Below, in pieces: positions 1 to 8,795 of a stretch of 64,000 bases of DNA. The DNA is from Subtercola vilae (GTDB lineage Bacteria; Actinomycetota; Actinomycetes; Actinomycetales; Microbacteriaceae). The stretch's first letter is position 1. The number at the start of each line of letters is the position of its first letter. The notes under the pieces are model-generated. The model had not been told where the DNA came from, made no database searches, and worked only from the letters and a program-made list of their open reading frames with translations. Location of the stretch: NCBI RefSeq assembly GCF_004923255.1, contig NZ_QYRT01000005.1:62001-126000 (forward strand), read 5' to 3'. A program made the translations under genes and the position numbers.

Positions 1-2
1 GG

Positions 3-1517
3 TCAGACGTCATAGAGATTGAGCGATGAGAGCAGGGCCCACAACTCAGCCCGGTCTTGAAAGCGTTCCAGGTCGAGCCCGACGAGCTGGCCGAGCTCGG
101 CCATGCGCGCCTTCAGGCTGTGGCGGTGAATGTGAAGCTCCCGGGCGGCCGGATCCCAGGCGGCGTTGTGGCCGAGCCAGACCACCGCGTCGGTGAGCAG
201 AGCAGAGCCGTGGGCCGACGCCCGCAGCACCGAAAGCCGGGCATCCGCGATTTCGGCCACGCTCGACGAGGCGAGCAGCCCGAGAAAGCTGGCTGACACG
301 AGTTCGCTGAACTGCGTCGCCTCACCCGGGTTCGTGCGCTCGAGCGCCCGCCGGGCCTGAACGACGCCGATGGCAAGACTCTGCCAGCCAATGGCGTCAG
401 AGACCCCCGCGCTTCCCCCTCGACGACGGATGAACGCCGCCAGATCAGGCCAGTACGACGGCTCAATGAGCAGCGTGAGCCGCGTGGGGCCGCCCGTAAT
501 GAACAATCGATTGTGGGGTTCGGATGCCCGGCGTTCGAGTGCGTCACGAAGCGCCGGGCGGCTGAGGTCGAGACGCACCTCGACCACTCGTAAGCGCTCC
601 CCCGGCATGCCGGCCGCAATCGCTTCGATGGCACGGCGAACCTCGACGACACGACCGTCACGCAGCAGCAGGAAGAGCTGCTCCATCAGAGCCCGAAGGC
701 TCACCCGCAGGCTCTGCCGGTGTTCGAGCGAGACTTCGGCGAGGGCAACCAGAGTGGTCACCACCGAGAAGTCCGCCGAATCGAAAGGTTCGGCGCGGCT
801 GAGTACCAGCGCGCCGGTGAGCGATCCGGTGCTGCCCAGCGTCTGCACGGTGACGAATGCACCTGCCACCACACGATCGCTGCGCGAGCGATGCTGGGCG
901 CCGAGCAGCCGGCCGAGGTGCGCCACGACTTCGTCGGGAACCGTGCTGTGGCCGATTCCGGATGCCGCTGCAGCATCGGTGAGTTCGGCATCGGCATCGA
1001 ACAGGGCGATCTCACACGCGAGGTGGTCGGCCGTTTTCTGAATCGCGGCCCGCACGCCGCCGGCGCCGAGGGCCGCCACCGAAACCGCGTTCTGCGTGGC
1101 GAGAGCCCAGTCGACGCGGCTGCGGGCCTCTGCGGCCTGAACGCCCGCCACCCACTGGCTGATCGCGATGAACGGGGTGCGATACGGCACTTCGACCAGC
1201 GGCAGGTCGGCGCTCCGGCAGGCGGCCTCGAGGGCAGCGGGGGTTCCGGCACGAATGACCTCAGTGCCGAACCCCAGCGCCACGACTCCGGCTCGTACCA
1301 GGCGTTCGACGTAATCGCTGTAATACAGCTCGCTGTCGTTGTCAGGAAACTGGCGGCCGGTCGTGAGGAGCATCTGGCCGGGCGAGAGAAAGGGCGACGG
1401 GTCTTCGAGGTCTGAACTGTGCACCCAGCCGATGACGGCAGCGCTTTCGTCGTGCGGAGACCGCTCGGTGACACCGAACGCGTCGTGATCGACGAGCGAT
1501 CGGAGTGTTGCGGGCAT
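3..1517 (-). CDS. PucR-family transcriptional regulator
   Basis: A 504-residue regulator of the PucR/CdaR type. The N-terminal ~125 residues match the PucR sensory domain (FLSPGQMLLTTG at about residues 43-54). The C-terminal end carries the family helix-turn-helix (HRHSLKARMAELGQ, about 464-477); the ~300 residues between have no signature I can name. The gene is complete: ATG at 1517, TGA at 5-3. It is divergent from the gabT operon across a 120-bp gap that holds three CCANNNTGG motifs. PucR proteins commonly control an adjacent nitrogen-compound catabolic operon, so control of the GABA genes is a reasonable inference; effector and sign of regulation are unknown. Confidence 0.85.
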   Translation of the reverse strand: MPATLRSLVDHDAFGVTERSPHDESAAVIGWVHSSDLEDPSPFLSPGQMLLTTGRQFPDNDSELYYSDYVERLVRAGVVALGFGTEVIRAGTPAALEAACRSADLPLVEVPYRTPFIAISQWVAGVQAAEARSRVDWALATQNAVSVAALGAGGVRAAIQKTADHLACEIALFDADAELTDAAAASGIGHSTVPDEVVAHLGRLLGAQHRSRSDRVVAGAFVTVQTLGSTGSLTGALVLSRAEPFDSADFSVVTTLVALAEVSLEHRQSLRVSLRALMEQLFLLLRDGRVVEVRRAIEAIAAGMPGERLRVVEVRLDLSRPALRDALERRASEPHNRLFITGGPTRLTLLIEPSYWPDLAAFIRRRGGSAGVSDAIGWQSLAIGVVQARRALERTNPGEATQFSELVSASFLGLLASSSVAEIADARLSVLRASAHGSALLTDAVVWLGHNAAWDPAARELHIHRHSLKARMAELGQLVGLDLERFQDRAELWALLSSLNLYDV

Positions 1518-1533
1518 AGCGCCCTCCGTTCTG

Positions 1534-1606
1534 CCAGTGTGGCATCAGCCTCGAGATACTGAACCAGTATGGCACTGTGTCGGTGAGCATCCGGAAGCCA
1601 GACTGG
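1534..1606. promoter_or_regulatory. Three spaced CCANNNTGG motifs between pucR-like gene and gabT
   Basis: The divergent gap has CCAGTGTGG at 1534, CCAGTATGG at 1565 and CCAGACTGG at 1598. Start-to-start spacing is 31 and 33 bp, about three helical turns. The first two share the longer word CCAGTRTGGCA, and the second overlaps an inverted repeat ATACTG-AAC-CAGTAT at 1556-1570. This is a plausible operator cluster for the adjacent PucR-type regulator. The assignment is inferred from position and symmetry only. Confidence 0.4.
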
Positions 1607-1637
1607 TTCCCTGACCACCTGATGCGATTGGACAATA

Positions 1638-3002
1638 ATGACGTTGACCACCGAGGCCACAGAGCCTCTACAGCTCGGCGGGCCACAGCTGGCGCAGCGC
1701 CGCAACCTCGTCACCGAGATTCCTGGGCCGCGTTCGCGCGCTCTCACGGCACGCAAGACTGCGGCCGTGGCACGGGGCGTGGGCGTCACCCTGCCGATCT
1801 ACGTGCAGGCGGCCGGCGGCGGCGTGGTTCTCGACATCGATGGCAACACATTGATCGACCTCGGATCGGGCATTGCTGTCACCGGCGTCGGCAACGCGGC
1901 CCCAGCGGTGGTTGCCGCTGTCACCCACCAGGTGGCGCAGTTCACCCACACCTGCTTCACTATCACCGGGTACGAGGGCTACGTCGAGGTGGCCGAACTG
2001 TTGAACTCCTTGACTCCCGGGAGCCATGAGAAGCGCAGCGCGCTGTTCAACTCGGGCGCCGAAGCCGTGGAGAACGCAGTGAAGATCGCGCGGTACTTCA
2101 CCGGCAAGCAGGCCGTCGTCGCCTTCGACCACGCCTACCACGGCCGCACGAACCTCACGATGGCACTCACCGCGAAGTCGATGCCGTACAAGAGCGGCTT
2201 CGGGCCGTTCGCCGGCGAGGTCTACCGGGCTCCGATGTCGTACCCGTTTCGCGACGGCGACCTGGCGGGCCCCGAGGCGGCACGCCGCGCCATCAGCCAG
2301 ATCGAGAAGCAGATCGGCGCAGCAAACCTTGCCGCCGTCATCATCGAGCCGATTCTCGGCGAAGGCGGTTTCATCGTTCCCGCCCCCGGCTTTCTGCCGG
2401 CCATCGCCGCGTGGTGCCGCGAGAACGGCGTCGTGTTCATCGCCGACGAGGTGCAGACCGGGTTCGCGCGAACGGGTTCGCTCTTCGCCTCCGAGCACGA
2501 GGGGGTCGTTCCCGACCTCATCGTGACGGCCAAGGGAATCGCCGGCGGGTTGCCGCTCTCGGCAGTCACCGGCCGTGCCGAGATAATGGATGCCGCCCAC
2601 GTGGGCGGCCTCGGCGGCACCTACGGAGGCAACCCGATCGCCTGCGCGGCGGCGGTGGCGAGCATCCGGAGCTATCAGGATGACGGCCTCATCGAGCGCG
2701 CCCGCCAGATCGAGACCGTGCTGCGTGACGAGCTACAGGCGATCGCCCGTGTCGACCGACGCGTGGGCGACGTGCGGGGGCGCGGCGCAATGGTGGCCAT
2801 CGAACTCGTCGACCCCGAGACGAACGAGCCCGATGCGGCGCTGACCTCTCGCGTGGCGCAGGCGGCCCACGCCGACGGCGTCATCCTGCTCACCTGCGGA
2901 ACGTATGGCAACGTGATTCGATTTCTGCCCCCGCTCACCATTTCTGACGAACTGCTTCGCGACGGCATCGCCGTGGTGCGAAAGGCACTGGCCACCTCAT
3001 GA
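1638..3002 (+). CDS. gabT: 4-aminobutyrate aminotransferase
   Basis: A 454-residue class III PLP-dependent aminotransferase that moves the amino group of GABA to 2-oxoglutarate, giving succinate semialdehyde and glutamate in the cytoplasm. Visible family features are FNSGAEAVENAVK (cofactor phosphate region), Asp270 in IADEVQTGFARTG and the Schiff-base Lys299 in TAKGIAGGLP; the Asp-Lys spacing of 29 equals that of E. coli GabT. It is the first gene of a four-gene operon whose other members handle both products (glutamate and the semialdehyde), which supports GABA over other class III substrates. Length is slightly above the usual ~430 because of a ~25-residue N-terminal extension. The stop overlaps the next start by ATGA. 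Confidence 0.9.
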   Translation: MTLTTEATEPLQLGGPQLAQRRNLVTEIPGPRSRALTARKTAAVARGVGVTLPIYVQAAGGGVVLDIDGNTLIDLGSGIAVTGVGNAAPAVVAAVTHQVAQFTHTCFTITGYEGYVEVAELLNSLTPGSHEKRSALFNSGAEAVENAVKIARYFTGKQAVVAFDHAYHGRTNLTMALTAKSMPYKSGFGPFAGEVYRAPMSYPFRDGDLAGPEAARRAISQIEKQIGAANLAAVIIEPILGEGGFIVPAPGFLPAIAAWCRENGVVFIADEVQTGFARTGSLFASEHEGVVPDLIVTAKGIAGGLPLSAVTGRAEIMDAAHVGGLGGTYGGNPIACAAAVASIRSYQDDGLIERARQIETVLRDELQAIARVDRRVGDVRGRGAMVAIELVDPETNEPDAALTSRVAQAAHADGVILLTCGTYGNVIRFLPPLTISDELLRDGIAVVRKALATS

Positions 3003-4315
3003 CACTCGCTCAGCCCTCCCTCACTCAGCCCTCGCCCACTCAGCCCGCCGTCGTTCAGACCGGCTTGACCGGCCGCACCTCGGCCCTCGACGATGCCCAG
3101 GCCCAGCTCGCCGAGGCCGCGGCCGCTCTCGGCTACGACGAAGGCCTTCACACGATGCTCGCGAAGCCGCGCCGCGAGCTCACGGTGACGATTCCGCTAC
3201 GGCGAGACGACGGCAGCATGCAGGTGCTGACGGGGTACCGCGTTCAGCACAACATCTCTCGCGGGCCCGCCAAGGGGGGCCTGCGCTACAGCCCGCATGT
3301 GACCCTCGACGAGGTGCGCGCTCTGGCCATGTGGATGACCTGGAAGTGTGCGCTGCTCGATGTGCCCTACGGCGGCGCGAAGGGCGGAATCGCCCTCGAC
3401 CCACGGCAGTACAGCATCGGTGAACTCGAACGCGTGACCCGCCGGTACACGAGCGAGATTCTGCCCATCATCGGGCCGCAGCAAGACATCCAGGCCCCCG
3501 ACATCGGCACCGACGAGCGTACGATGGCCTGGATCATGGACACCTACTCGGTGAGCCAGGGCCACACCGTACCCGGCATCGTCACCGGTAAGCCGCTCAG
3601 CCTCGGCGGGTCGCTCGGCCGTGCCAGCGCAACCTCGCGCGGGGTCGTGCACATCGCGAAGGCGGCACTCCACAGCCTCGGCATTCGGGTCGACGGGTCG
3701 ACCGCGGCAATTCAGGGCTTCGGCAAGGTCGGGCGTGACGCAGCCCGTTTTCTGGCCGACGAAGGCGCCCGGGTCGTGGCGGTGAGCGACCAGTACGGCG
3801 CCATTCACCGGGCGGCCGGGCTCGACATCCACGCGCTGGGTGCGCACGTCGATACCACCGGCTCCGTCGTGGGCTTCGGCAGCGCCGACGAACTGGAGGC
3901 GGCAGATCTACTCGAACTCGATGTCGACCTGCTGGTGCCCGCTGCGGTCGAGGGTGTCATCCATGAGGGCAATGCCGCGAGCATCCGGGCCCGCATCATC
4001 GTCGAAGGCGCGAATGGGCCAACCTCGCGTGCGGCCGATGCGATTCTGGCATCACATGGCGTGCTCGTCGCGCCTGACATTCTCGCGAACGCCGGCGGCG
4101 TGATCGTGTCGTACTTCGAATGGGTTCAGGCGAACCAGTCGTACCGTTGGCAGGCACGTGACGTTGAGGCACGTCTGGAGGAGCGGATGCTCGCCGCCTG
4201 GGCCGCCGTGAACGAACACGCACGGGCGCACGAGCTCACCCTTCGGGCAGCGGCAACGCGCCTCGCAGTGGCGCGGGTCACCGAAGCCCACCGCCTGCGG
4301 GGACTCTACCCGTGA
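2999..4315 (+). CDS. Glu/Leu/Phe/Val dehydrogenase (probable glutamate dehydrogenase)
   Basis: A 438-residue enzyme for oxidative deamination of glutamate to 2-oxoglutarate with NAD(P)+. The catalytic lysine is visible as Lys128 in GGAKGGIALDP and the proton-relay aspartate as Asp168 in DIQAPDIGTD. The Rossmann domain follows (IQGFGKVG near residue 241), with NAGGVIVSYFEW near the end. Start ATG overlaps the gabT stop (ATGA), indicating translational coupling. The first ~20 residues are a TQP/SQP-rich tail not typical of the family. Next to gabT it would regenerate the 2-oxoglutarate used by the transaminase and release ammonium. Substrate could be another amino acid of the family, but context favours glutamate. 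Confidence 0.88.
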   Translation: MTLAQPSLTQPSPTQPAVVQTGLTGRTSALDDAQAQLAEAAAALGYDEGLHTMLAKPRRELTVTIPLRRDDGSMQVLTGYRVQHNISRGPAKGGLRYSPHVTLDEVRALAMWMTWKCALLDVPYGGAKGGIALDPRQYSIGELERVTRRYTSEILPIIGPQQDIQAPDIGTDERTMAWIMDTYSVSQGHTVPGIVTGKPLSLGGSLGRASATSRGVVHIAKAALHSLGIRVDGSTAAIQGFGKVGRDAARFLADEGARVVAVSDQYGAIHRAAGLDIHALGAHVDTTGSVVGFGSADELEAADLLELDVDLLVPAAVEGVIHEGNAASIRARIIVEGANGPTSRAADAILASHGVLVAPDILANAGGVIVSYFEWVQANQSYRWQARDVEARLEERMLAAWAAVNEHARAHELTLRAAATRLAVARVTEAHRLRGLYP

Positions 4316-4403
4316 GCGGCGCCGCCCGCAGCCGAACCCGTCACATGGCCCTCTCGTTAGGCCTGGCGCTGGCCCGCACCCACCCGAATTTGAAGGAGCT
4401 CTC

Positions 4404-5864
4404 GTGACGACCACCGAATCCGCCCTGCTCGACGCCGTACCCGGTCTGCTCTTCATCGGTGGCGAGTGGGTGCCGAGCGAGGCGGGCAGAACGCTCGACG
4501 TCTTCGACCCGGCAACCGGCCGGGTGTTGAAGAGCATCGCCGATGCGACTCCCGCCGACGGCATTCGCGCCCTCGATGCCGCGGCTGCCGCCGCTGACGA
4601 CTGGGCCGCCACCGCACCCCGGGTGCGCGGCGAAATACTGCGCGGCACTTTCGACCTTCTCACGAGGCGCTCTGATGAAGCCGCCCTGCTGATGACGCTC
4701 GAGATGGGCAAACCGCTGGCCGAATCCGCCGGCGAGGTGGTCTATGGGGCAGAGTTTCTGCGCTGGTTCAGCGAAGAGGCCGTTCGCATCTCGGGGCGCT
4801 TCGGGCAGAACCCTGAAGGCACCGGGCAGATCATCGTCTCCCAGCGCCCGGTCGGCCCCGCGCTGCTCATCACACCGTGGAACTTTCCGCTCGCAATGGC
4901 GACCCGCAAGATAGCGCCAGCGCTGGCAGCCGGATGCACGGTGGTTGTCAAACCGGCAGAGCTGACGCCTCTCACCACCCTGTACCTCGCGACGCTCTTC
5001 AGAGAGGCCGGGCTGCCGGCCGGCGTTCTGAACGTCATCACCACATCGAACTCGGCAGCGGTCTCGGGCCCGATCATCGCCGACCCACGACTACGCAAGC
5101 TGAGTTTCACCGGCTCGACCGCCGTCGGCCGAAAGTTGATCGCGCAGGCCGCCGAGAACGTACTGCGCACGTCGATGGAGTTGGGCGGCAACGCGCCGTT
5201 CATCGTGTTCGGCGACGCAGACCTCGACACGGCGGTGCAGGGGGCGATGGCCGCGAAGTTCCGTAACATCGGGCAGGCATGCACCGCTGCCAACCGCTTC
5301 ATCGTGCACCGCTCGATTGCGGCCCCGTTCGCCGAGGCCGTCGCCGAACGGGTCGGTACATTCACCCTCGGGCGGGGCACCGAGCCCGGAGTGAACATCG
5401 GTCCGCTCATCAACGACAGCGCTGTCGACAAGGTCGACGAGCTGGTTCGTGATGCGCTCGACCGTGGCGCGCGGCTCGTAGCGGGCGGCCACCGGCCAGA
5501 ACGCATCGGCAGCTTCTACGAGCCGACCGTCATCACGAACACCCCGGCGGGAAGCGACATTCTGCGCGAGGAGATCTTCGGGCCGGTGCTCTCGATCGTC
5601 GAGTTCGATACTGAGGAGGAGGCCGTCGCGCTGGCGAATGACACCCAGTACGGGCTGGTCAGTTACGTCTTCACCGAGAACCTGGCGCGCGGGCACCGCA
5701 TGATCGAAAGGCTCGACACTGGCATGATGGGCCTGAACGTGGGTGTGCTGTCGAACGCCGCCGCGCCCTTCGGCGGTGTGAAACAATCGGGGCTCGGCCG
5801 GGAGGGCGGAGCCGAAGGCATTCACGAATATCTCTCGACCAAGTACACCCTGATTCCGAATTGA
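4404..5864 (+). CDS. gabD: NAD(P)-dependent succinate-semialdehyde dehydrogenase
   Basis: A 486-residue aldehyde dehydrogenase expected to oxidise succinate semialdehyde to succinate, the second step of the GABA shunt. Catalytic Glu259 lies in MELGGNAPF and the nucleophilic Cys293 in GQACTAANR, with the cofactor motif FTGSTAVG before them. The GTG start is set by an excellent AAGGAG ribosome site 5 nt upstream. Closest family is GabD (AANRF is common in SSADHs). An 88-bp gap separates it from the dehydrogenase gene upstream; its stop nearly abuts the start of a second aldehyde dehydrogenase. Confidence 0.88.
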   Translation: MTTTESALLDAVPGLLFIGGEWVPSEAGRTLDVFDPATGRVLKSIADATPADGIRALDAAAAAADDWAATAPRVRGEILRGTFDLLTRRSDEAALLMTLEMGKPLAESAGEVVYGAEFLRWFSEEAVRISGRFGQNPEGTGQIIVSQRPVGPALLITPWNFPLAMATRKIAPALAAGCTVVVKPAELTPLTTLYLATLFREAGLPAGVLNVITTSNSAAVSGPIIADPRLRKLSFTGSTAVGRKLIAQAAENVLRTSMELGGNAPFIVFGDADLDTAVQGAMAAKFRNIGQACTAANRFIVHRSIAAPFAEAVAERVGTFTLGRGTEPGVNIGPLINDSAVDKVDELVRDALDRGARLVAGGHRPERIGSFYEPTVITNTPAGSDILREEIFGPVLSIVEFDTEEEAVALANDTQYGLVSYVFTENLARGHRMIERLDTGMMGLNVGVLSNAAAPFGGVKQSGLGREGGAEGIHEYLSTKYTLIPN

Positions 5865-5872
5865 AAGGCACC

Positions 5873-7240
5873 ATGAGCATTTACAGTGTTGTGAATCCCG
5901 CCACCGCAGAAACCGGTGTCGAGTATCCGTTGATCTCCGACTCAGATCTCGTGGGTGCCATCGAGCGTGCCGACACCGTTCATCGGCAGTGGTCGCGGCC
6001 GTCGAGCATCGCCGACCGGGCCGCCCTGGTGGCCCGCGTCGCCGAGCTGCACACTGAGCGCCGTCAGCAGCTGGCTGAAACGGCCGTGCGAGAGATGGGA
6101 AAGCCCTTAGACCAGGCCCTGGCCGAGGTCGACTTCAGCGCCGAGATCTACGCGTACTACGCCGAGAACGCCGAACAGTTTCTGCAGGACGAACCCATCT
6201 CTCTCCGAGGGGGCGCCGGCTCTGCACTCGTTCGGCGCAGTTCGCTCGGAGTGCTGCTCGGCATCATGCCGTGGAATTTCCCGCTGTACCAGGTTGCCCG
6301 GTTCGCCGGCCCCAACCTGATCGTGGGCAACACCATTCTCCTGAAACACGCACCCCAGTGCCCCGAAACCGCGATCGCTCTCGAGCAGCTGTTTCTCGAC
6401 GCGGGGTTCCCAGCGAACGCCTATACGAATCTCTTCGCGTCGAACGAGCAGATCGAGACGGTAATAGCAGACCCCCGAGTGCAGGGCGTCTCGCTCACCG
6501 GATCGGAACGCGCCGGTGCGGCCGTCGCCGAGATCGCGGGGCGAAACCTCACCAAAGTCGTGCTGGAGCTGGGCGGCTCCGACCCGTTCATCCTGCTGAG
6601 TACCGACGACCTCGATGGTGCTGTCGAAGCCGCTGTTGCGGCGCGACTGGATAACAACGGCCAGTCGTGCAACGCGGCAAAACGGTTCATCGTCGCTGAC
6701 GATCTCTACGAGTCGTTCCTCGGCAAGTTCGTGACCGCACTCTCGGCCGTGCAGCCACAGAACCCGACCGACGAGACGACGAAGCTGGGTCCGCTGTCGT
6801 CGACCGCAGCGGCAGACCGGCTCGCAGAGCAGCTCGAGCGCGCCGTGCAAGCCGGTGCCGTGATTGCGGGCCCGCACGAGAGAAACGGAACGTTCTTCTC
6901 GCCCGCAGTGCTGACATCCATCACACCCGAGAACCCGGCCTACCGTGAAGAGTTCTTCGGGCCCGTTGCCGCCGTCTATCGTGCCGCCGACGAAGACGAC
7001 GCAGTGCGCGTGGCGAACGACACCCCGTTCGGGCTCGGTTCGTACGTGTTCACCACTGACGAAGCTCAGGCGCTGCGGGTAGCCGACCGGCTCGACGCGG
7101 GCATGGTGTTCGTCAACACTGTGCTCGCCGACTCACCCGAGCTGCCGTTCGGCGGTGTCAAACGTTCCGGCTTCGGCCGGGAGCTCGGCCGGCTCGGCGC
7201 CGAAGAGTTCGTGAACAAGAAGCTCATCCGAATCGGTTGA
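5873..7240 (+). CDS. Second aldehyde dehydrogenase of the GABA operon
   Basis: A 455-residue aldehyde dehydrogenase of the shorter SSADH-like class, with Glu232 in LELGGSDPF and Cys266 in GQSCNAAKR. ATG at 5873 is chosen because GAAAGG lies 5 nt before it; a TTG twelve bases upstream overlaps the previous stop and has no ribosome site of its own. It differs substantially from the first dehydrogenase (NAAKRF against TAANRF, shorter N-terminus), so it is not a recent duplicate. It may have different cofactor or chain-length preference (for example glutarate semialdehyde), but that cannot be read from the sequence. Confidence 0.85.
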   Translation: MSIYSVVNPATAETGVEYPLISDSDLVGAIERADTVHRQWSRPSSIADRAALVARVAELHTERRQQLAETAVREMGKPLDQALAEVDFSAEIYAYYAENAEQFLQDEPISLRGGAGSALVRRSSLGVLLGIMPWNFPLYQVARFAGPNLIVGNTILLKHAPQCPETAIALEQLFLDAGFPANAYTNLFASNEQIETVIADPRVQGVSLTGSERAGAAVAEIAGRNLTKVVLELGGSDPFILLSTDDLDGAVEAAVAARLDNNGQSCNAAKRFIVADDLYESFLGKFVTALSAVQPQNPTDETTKLGPLSSTAAADRLAEQLERAVQAGAVIAGPHERNGTFFSPAVLTSITPENPAYREEFFGPVAAVYRAADEDDAVRVANDTPFGLGSYVFTTDEAQALRVADRLDAGMVFVNTVLADSPELPFGGVKRSGFGRELGRLGAEEFVNKKLIRIG

Positions 7241-7275
7241 GCGGGGTCAGAAGCTGAGCACGCCCGGGGCGAGCG

Positions 7276-7323
7276 CCGCTGTCTGGTCGCCGCCGTCTGG
7301 TCTCCGCCGTCTGGTCTCCGCTG
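7276..7323. repeat. 14-bp tandem repeat upstream of DszC-like gene
   Basis: Three consecutive 14-bp units (CCGCTGTCTGGTCG, then CCGCCGTCTGGTCT twice) at 7276-7317, followed by a partial CCGCTG. The second and third copies are identical. The array lies in the 206-bp gap after the GABA operon and before a flavin monooxygenase. Confidence 0.75.
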
Positions 7324-7324
7324 A

Positions 7325-7390
7325 ATGTGTCACCGCGAAGTGGGTGACACATGGCGACGTATTCCGTCACGCCCTGAAACAAAACGTTTC
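7325..7390. promoter_or_regulatory. Inverted repeats upstream of DszC-like gene
   Basis: ATGTGTCACC (7325-7334) and GGTGACACAT (7343-7352) form a perfect 10-bp inverted repeat with an 8-nt loop. Further down, GAAAC at 7376 and GTTTC at 7386 form a second, shorter symmetrical element. The first could be a dyad operator or a terminator for the operon upstream, though no T-run follows it. The second resembles small-regulator half sites. Both sit within 125 bp of the ATG at 7447. Confidence 0.45.
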
Positions 7391-7446
7391 GCGGGCGGTT
7401 GAGGGGGCACGCTTAGGCCATCCGCACCACTGAGCAGGAGGCTCCC

Positions 7447-8706
7447 ATGACGATCACTGACACTGCGTCACCCACGACGAACAATTCCGGCCCAGAGAAT
7501 CGTTGGGCGAACCAAGCCCGACCGTCTACCGCAGCGGGCTGGATTCGGCGAGCGGCCGAGGTCAGCACGATTCTCGCTGCTGACGCGGTCGAACGCGACA
7601 ACGCGAATCAGCCGCCGTTCGCCGAGGTGCAGCTGCTGAAGAACTCGGGGCTCGTCACACTGCTCGGGCCCGCCGGGCACGGAGGTGGCGGCGAGACGTG
7701 GGACACCGCGTACCGGGTCATTCGTGAGGTGGCTCGCGGCGATGGTTCCATCGGGCAGTTGCTCGGATACCACTACCTCTGGGCGTGGGCAGCTCGCCTC
7801 GTCGCCACCGAAGACCAGATCTCCGCCGTCGAAGAGCTCTACACGACCAACAACCTTCTGTTCGGCGGTGCAGTGAACCCCCGCGACAGTGACCTCATCA
7901 TCGTCGAAGAAGGCGACGAGCTCGTGTTCACCGGTCACAAGTCGTTCTCGACCGGCGGTCGAGTCTCCGATCTGACGGTGCTCGAAGGAATTCTCGAAGG
8001 CACAGACACCCATATCTTCGCGATCGTGCCAACAGAGCAGCCGGCTATTGTCTTCGGCAACGACTGGAACAACCTCGGTCAGCGCCTCACCGAATCGGGT
8101 TCAGTAGACATTCGCGGAGTGCGTGTCGACTGGGCCTCCGCGGCCGGATTCGTCGGCAAAGTCTTTCAGCCGTTGGTGTACAACACGTTGAATGTGCCCA
8201 CAATCCAGCTCGTATTCGCAAACTTCTATCTGGGTATCGCGCAGGGCGCCATCGCGACCGCAACCGAGTACACCCGCGAGAAGACACGGTCGTGGCCGTA
8301 CGGCGGCGACAACAAGCCGTCGGCCGGCGAGGAATGGTACCTGCTCGAAGGTTACGGCGAGTTGGCATCGAAGCTGTGGGCAGACGAGGCCCTCATCGAC
8401 AAGGCGGGTGCCGAGATCAGCGCCGTGCTCCATGCTCCGCGGGAGACACTGACCGAGCGTCGCCGTGGCGAAATCGCGGTACTGATTGCCGCCGCGAAAC
8501 TGCGCATCGCAGAAGACGGCCTCGAAGCGACGACGAAGGTATTCGAGCTGACGGGGGCCCGGGCATCCTCGAACACCGTCGGTCTCGACATCTTCTGGCG
8601 CAACCTTCGAACCCACACCCTTCACGATCCCCTGCCCTACAAGAAACGCGAAGTCGGCCAGTACGTGCTGCTCAACGAGATTCCCGAGCCGAGCTGGTAC
8701 ACCTAA
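7447..8706 (+). CDS. DszC/SfnB-like flavin-dependent monooxygenase (acyl-CoA dehydrogenase fold)
   Basis: A 419-residue protein of the acyl-CoA dehydrogenase superfamily. The pattern resembles FMNH2-dependent monooxygenases such as DszC and SfnB: IREVARGDGSIGQLLGYHY near residue 95, FTGHKSFSTGGRVSD near 160 and an N-rich C-terminus ending LHDPLPYKKREVGQYVL. The catalytic glutamate of true acyl-CoA dehydrogenases is not apparent where expected, which favours the oxygenase branch. Such enzymes oxidise organosulfur or related heterocyclic compounds and need a separate flavin reductase, which is not encoded nearby. AGGAGG stands 7 nt before the ATG. It is monocistronic, followed by a strong terminator. 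Substrate cannot be assigned. Confidence 0.75.
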   Translation: MTITDTASPTTNNSGPENRWANQARPSTAAGWIRRAAEVSTILAADAVERDNANQPPFAEVQLLKNSGLVTLLGPAGHGGGGETWDTAYRVIREVARGDGSIGQLLGYHYLWAWAARLVATEDQISAVEELYTTNNLLFGGAVNPRDSDLIIVEEGDELVFTGHKSFSTGGRVSDLTVLEGILEGTDTHIFAIVPTEQPAIVFGNDWNNLGQRLTESGSVDIRGVRVDWASAAGFVGKVFQPLVYNTLNVPTIQLVFANFYLGIAQGAIATATEYTREKTRSWPYGGDNKPSAGEEWYLLEGYGELASKLWADEALIDKAGAEISAVLHAPRETLTERRRGEIAVLIAAAKLRIAEDGLEATTKVFELTGARASSNTVGLDIFWRNLRTHTLHDPLPYKKREVGQYVLLNEIPEPSWYT

Positions 8707-8735
8707 GCGTCACCGGATGCACGGCTCCCGGTGAC

Positions 8736-8757
8736 GGGGACGGGGACGGGGTCAGGG
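8736..8757 (+). other. G-quadruplex motif at convergent junction
   Basis: Four G-tracts (GGGG at 8736, 8742 and 8748, GGG at 8755) separated by loops of 2, 2 and 3 nt fit the classical quadruplex pattern. The site lies between two converging genes, just before a bidirectional terminator hairpin. Confidence 0.6.
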
Positions 8758-8795
8758 TCGGCGGGCACAACGGTCGACACCGGCCCAACAAGCGG

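Noticed and set aside
758-1789. A 343-residue frame antisense/overlapping the PucR gene and gabT start
   Set aside because: Arg/Ser/Pro-rich shadow with no recognisable protein features; it crosses the regulatory gap.
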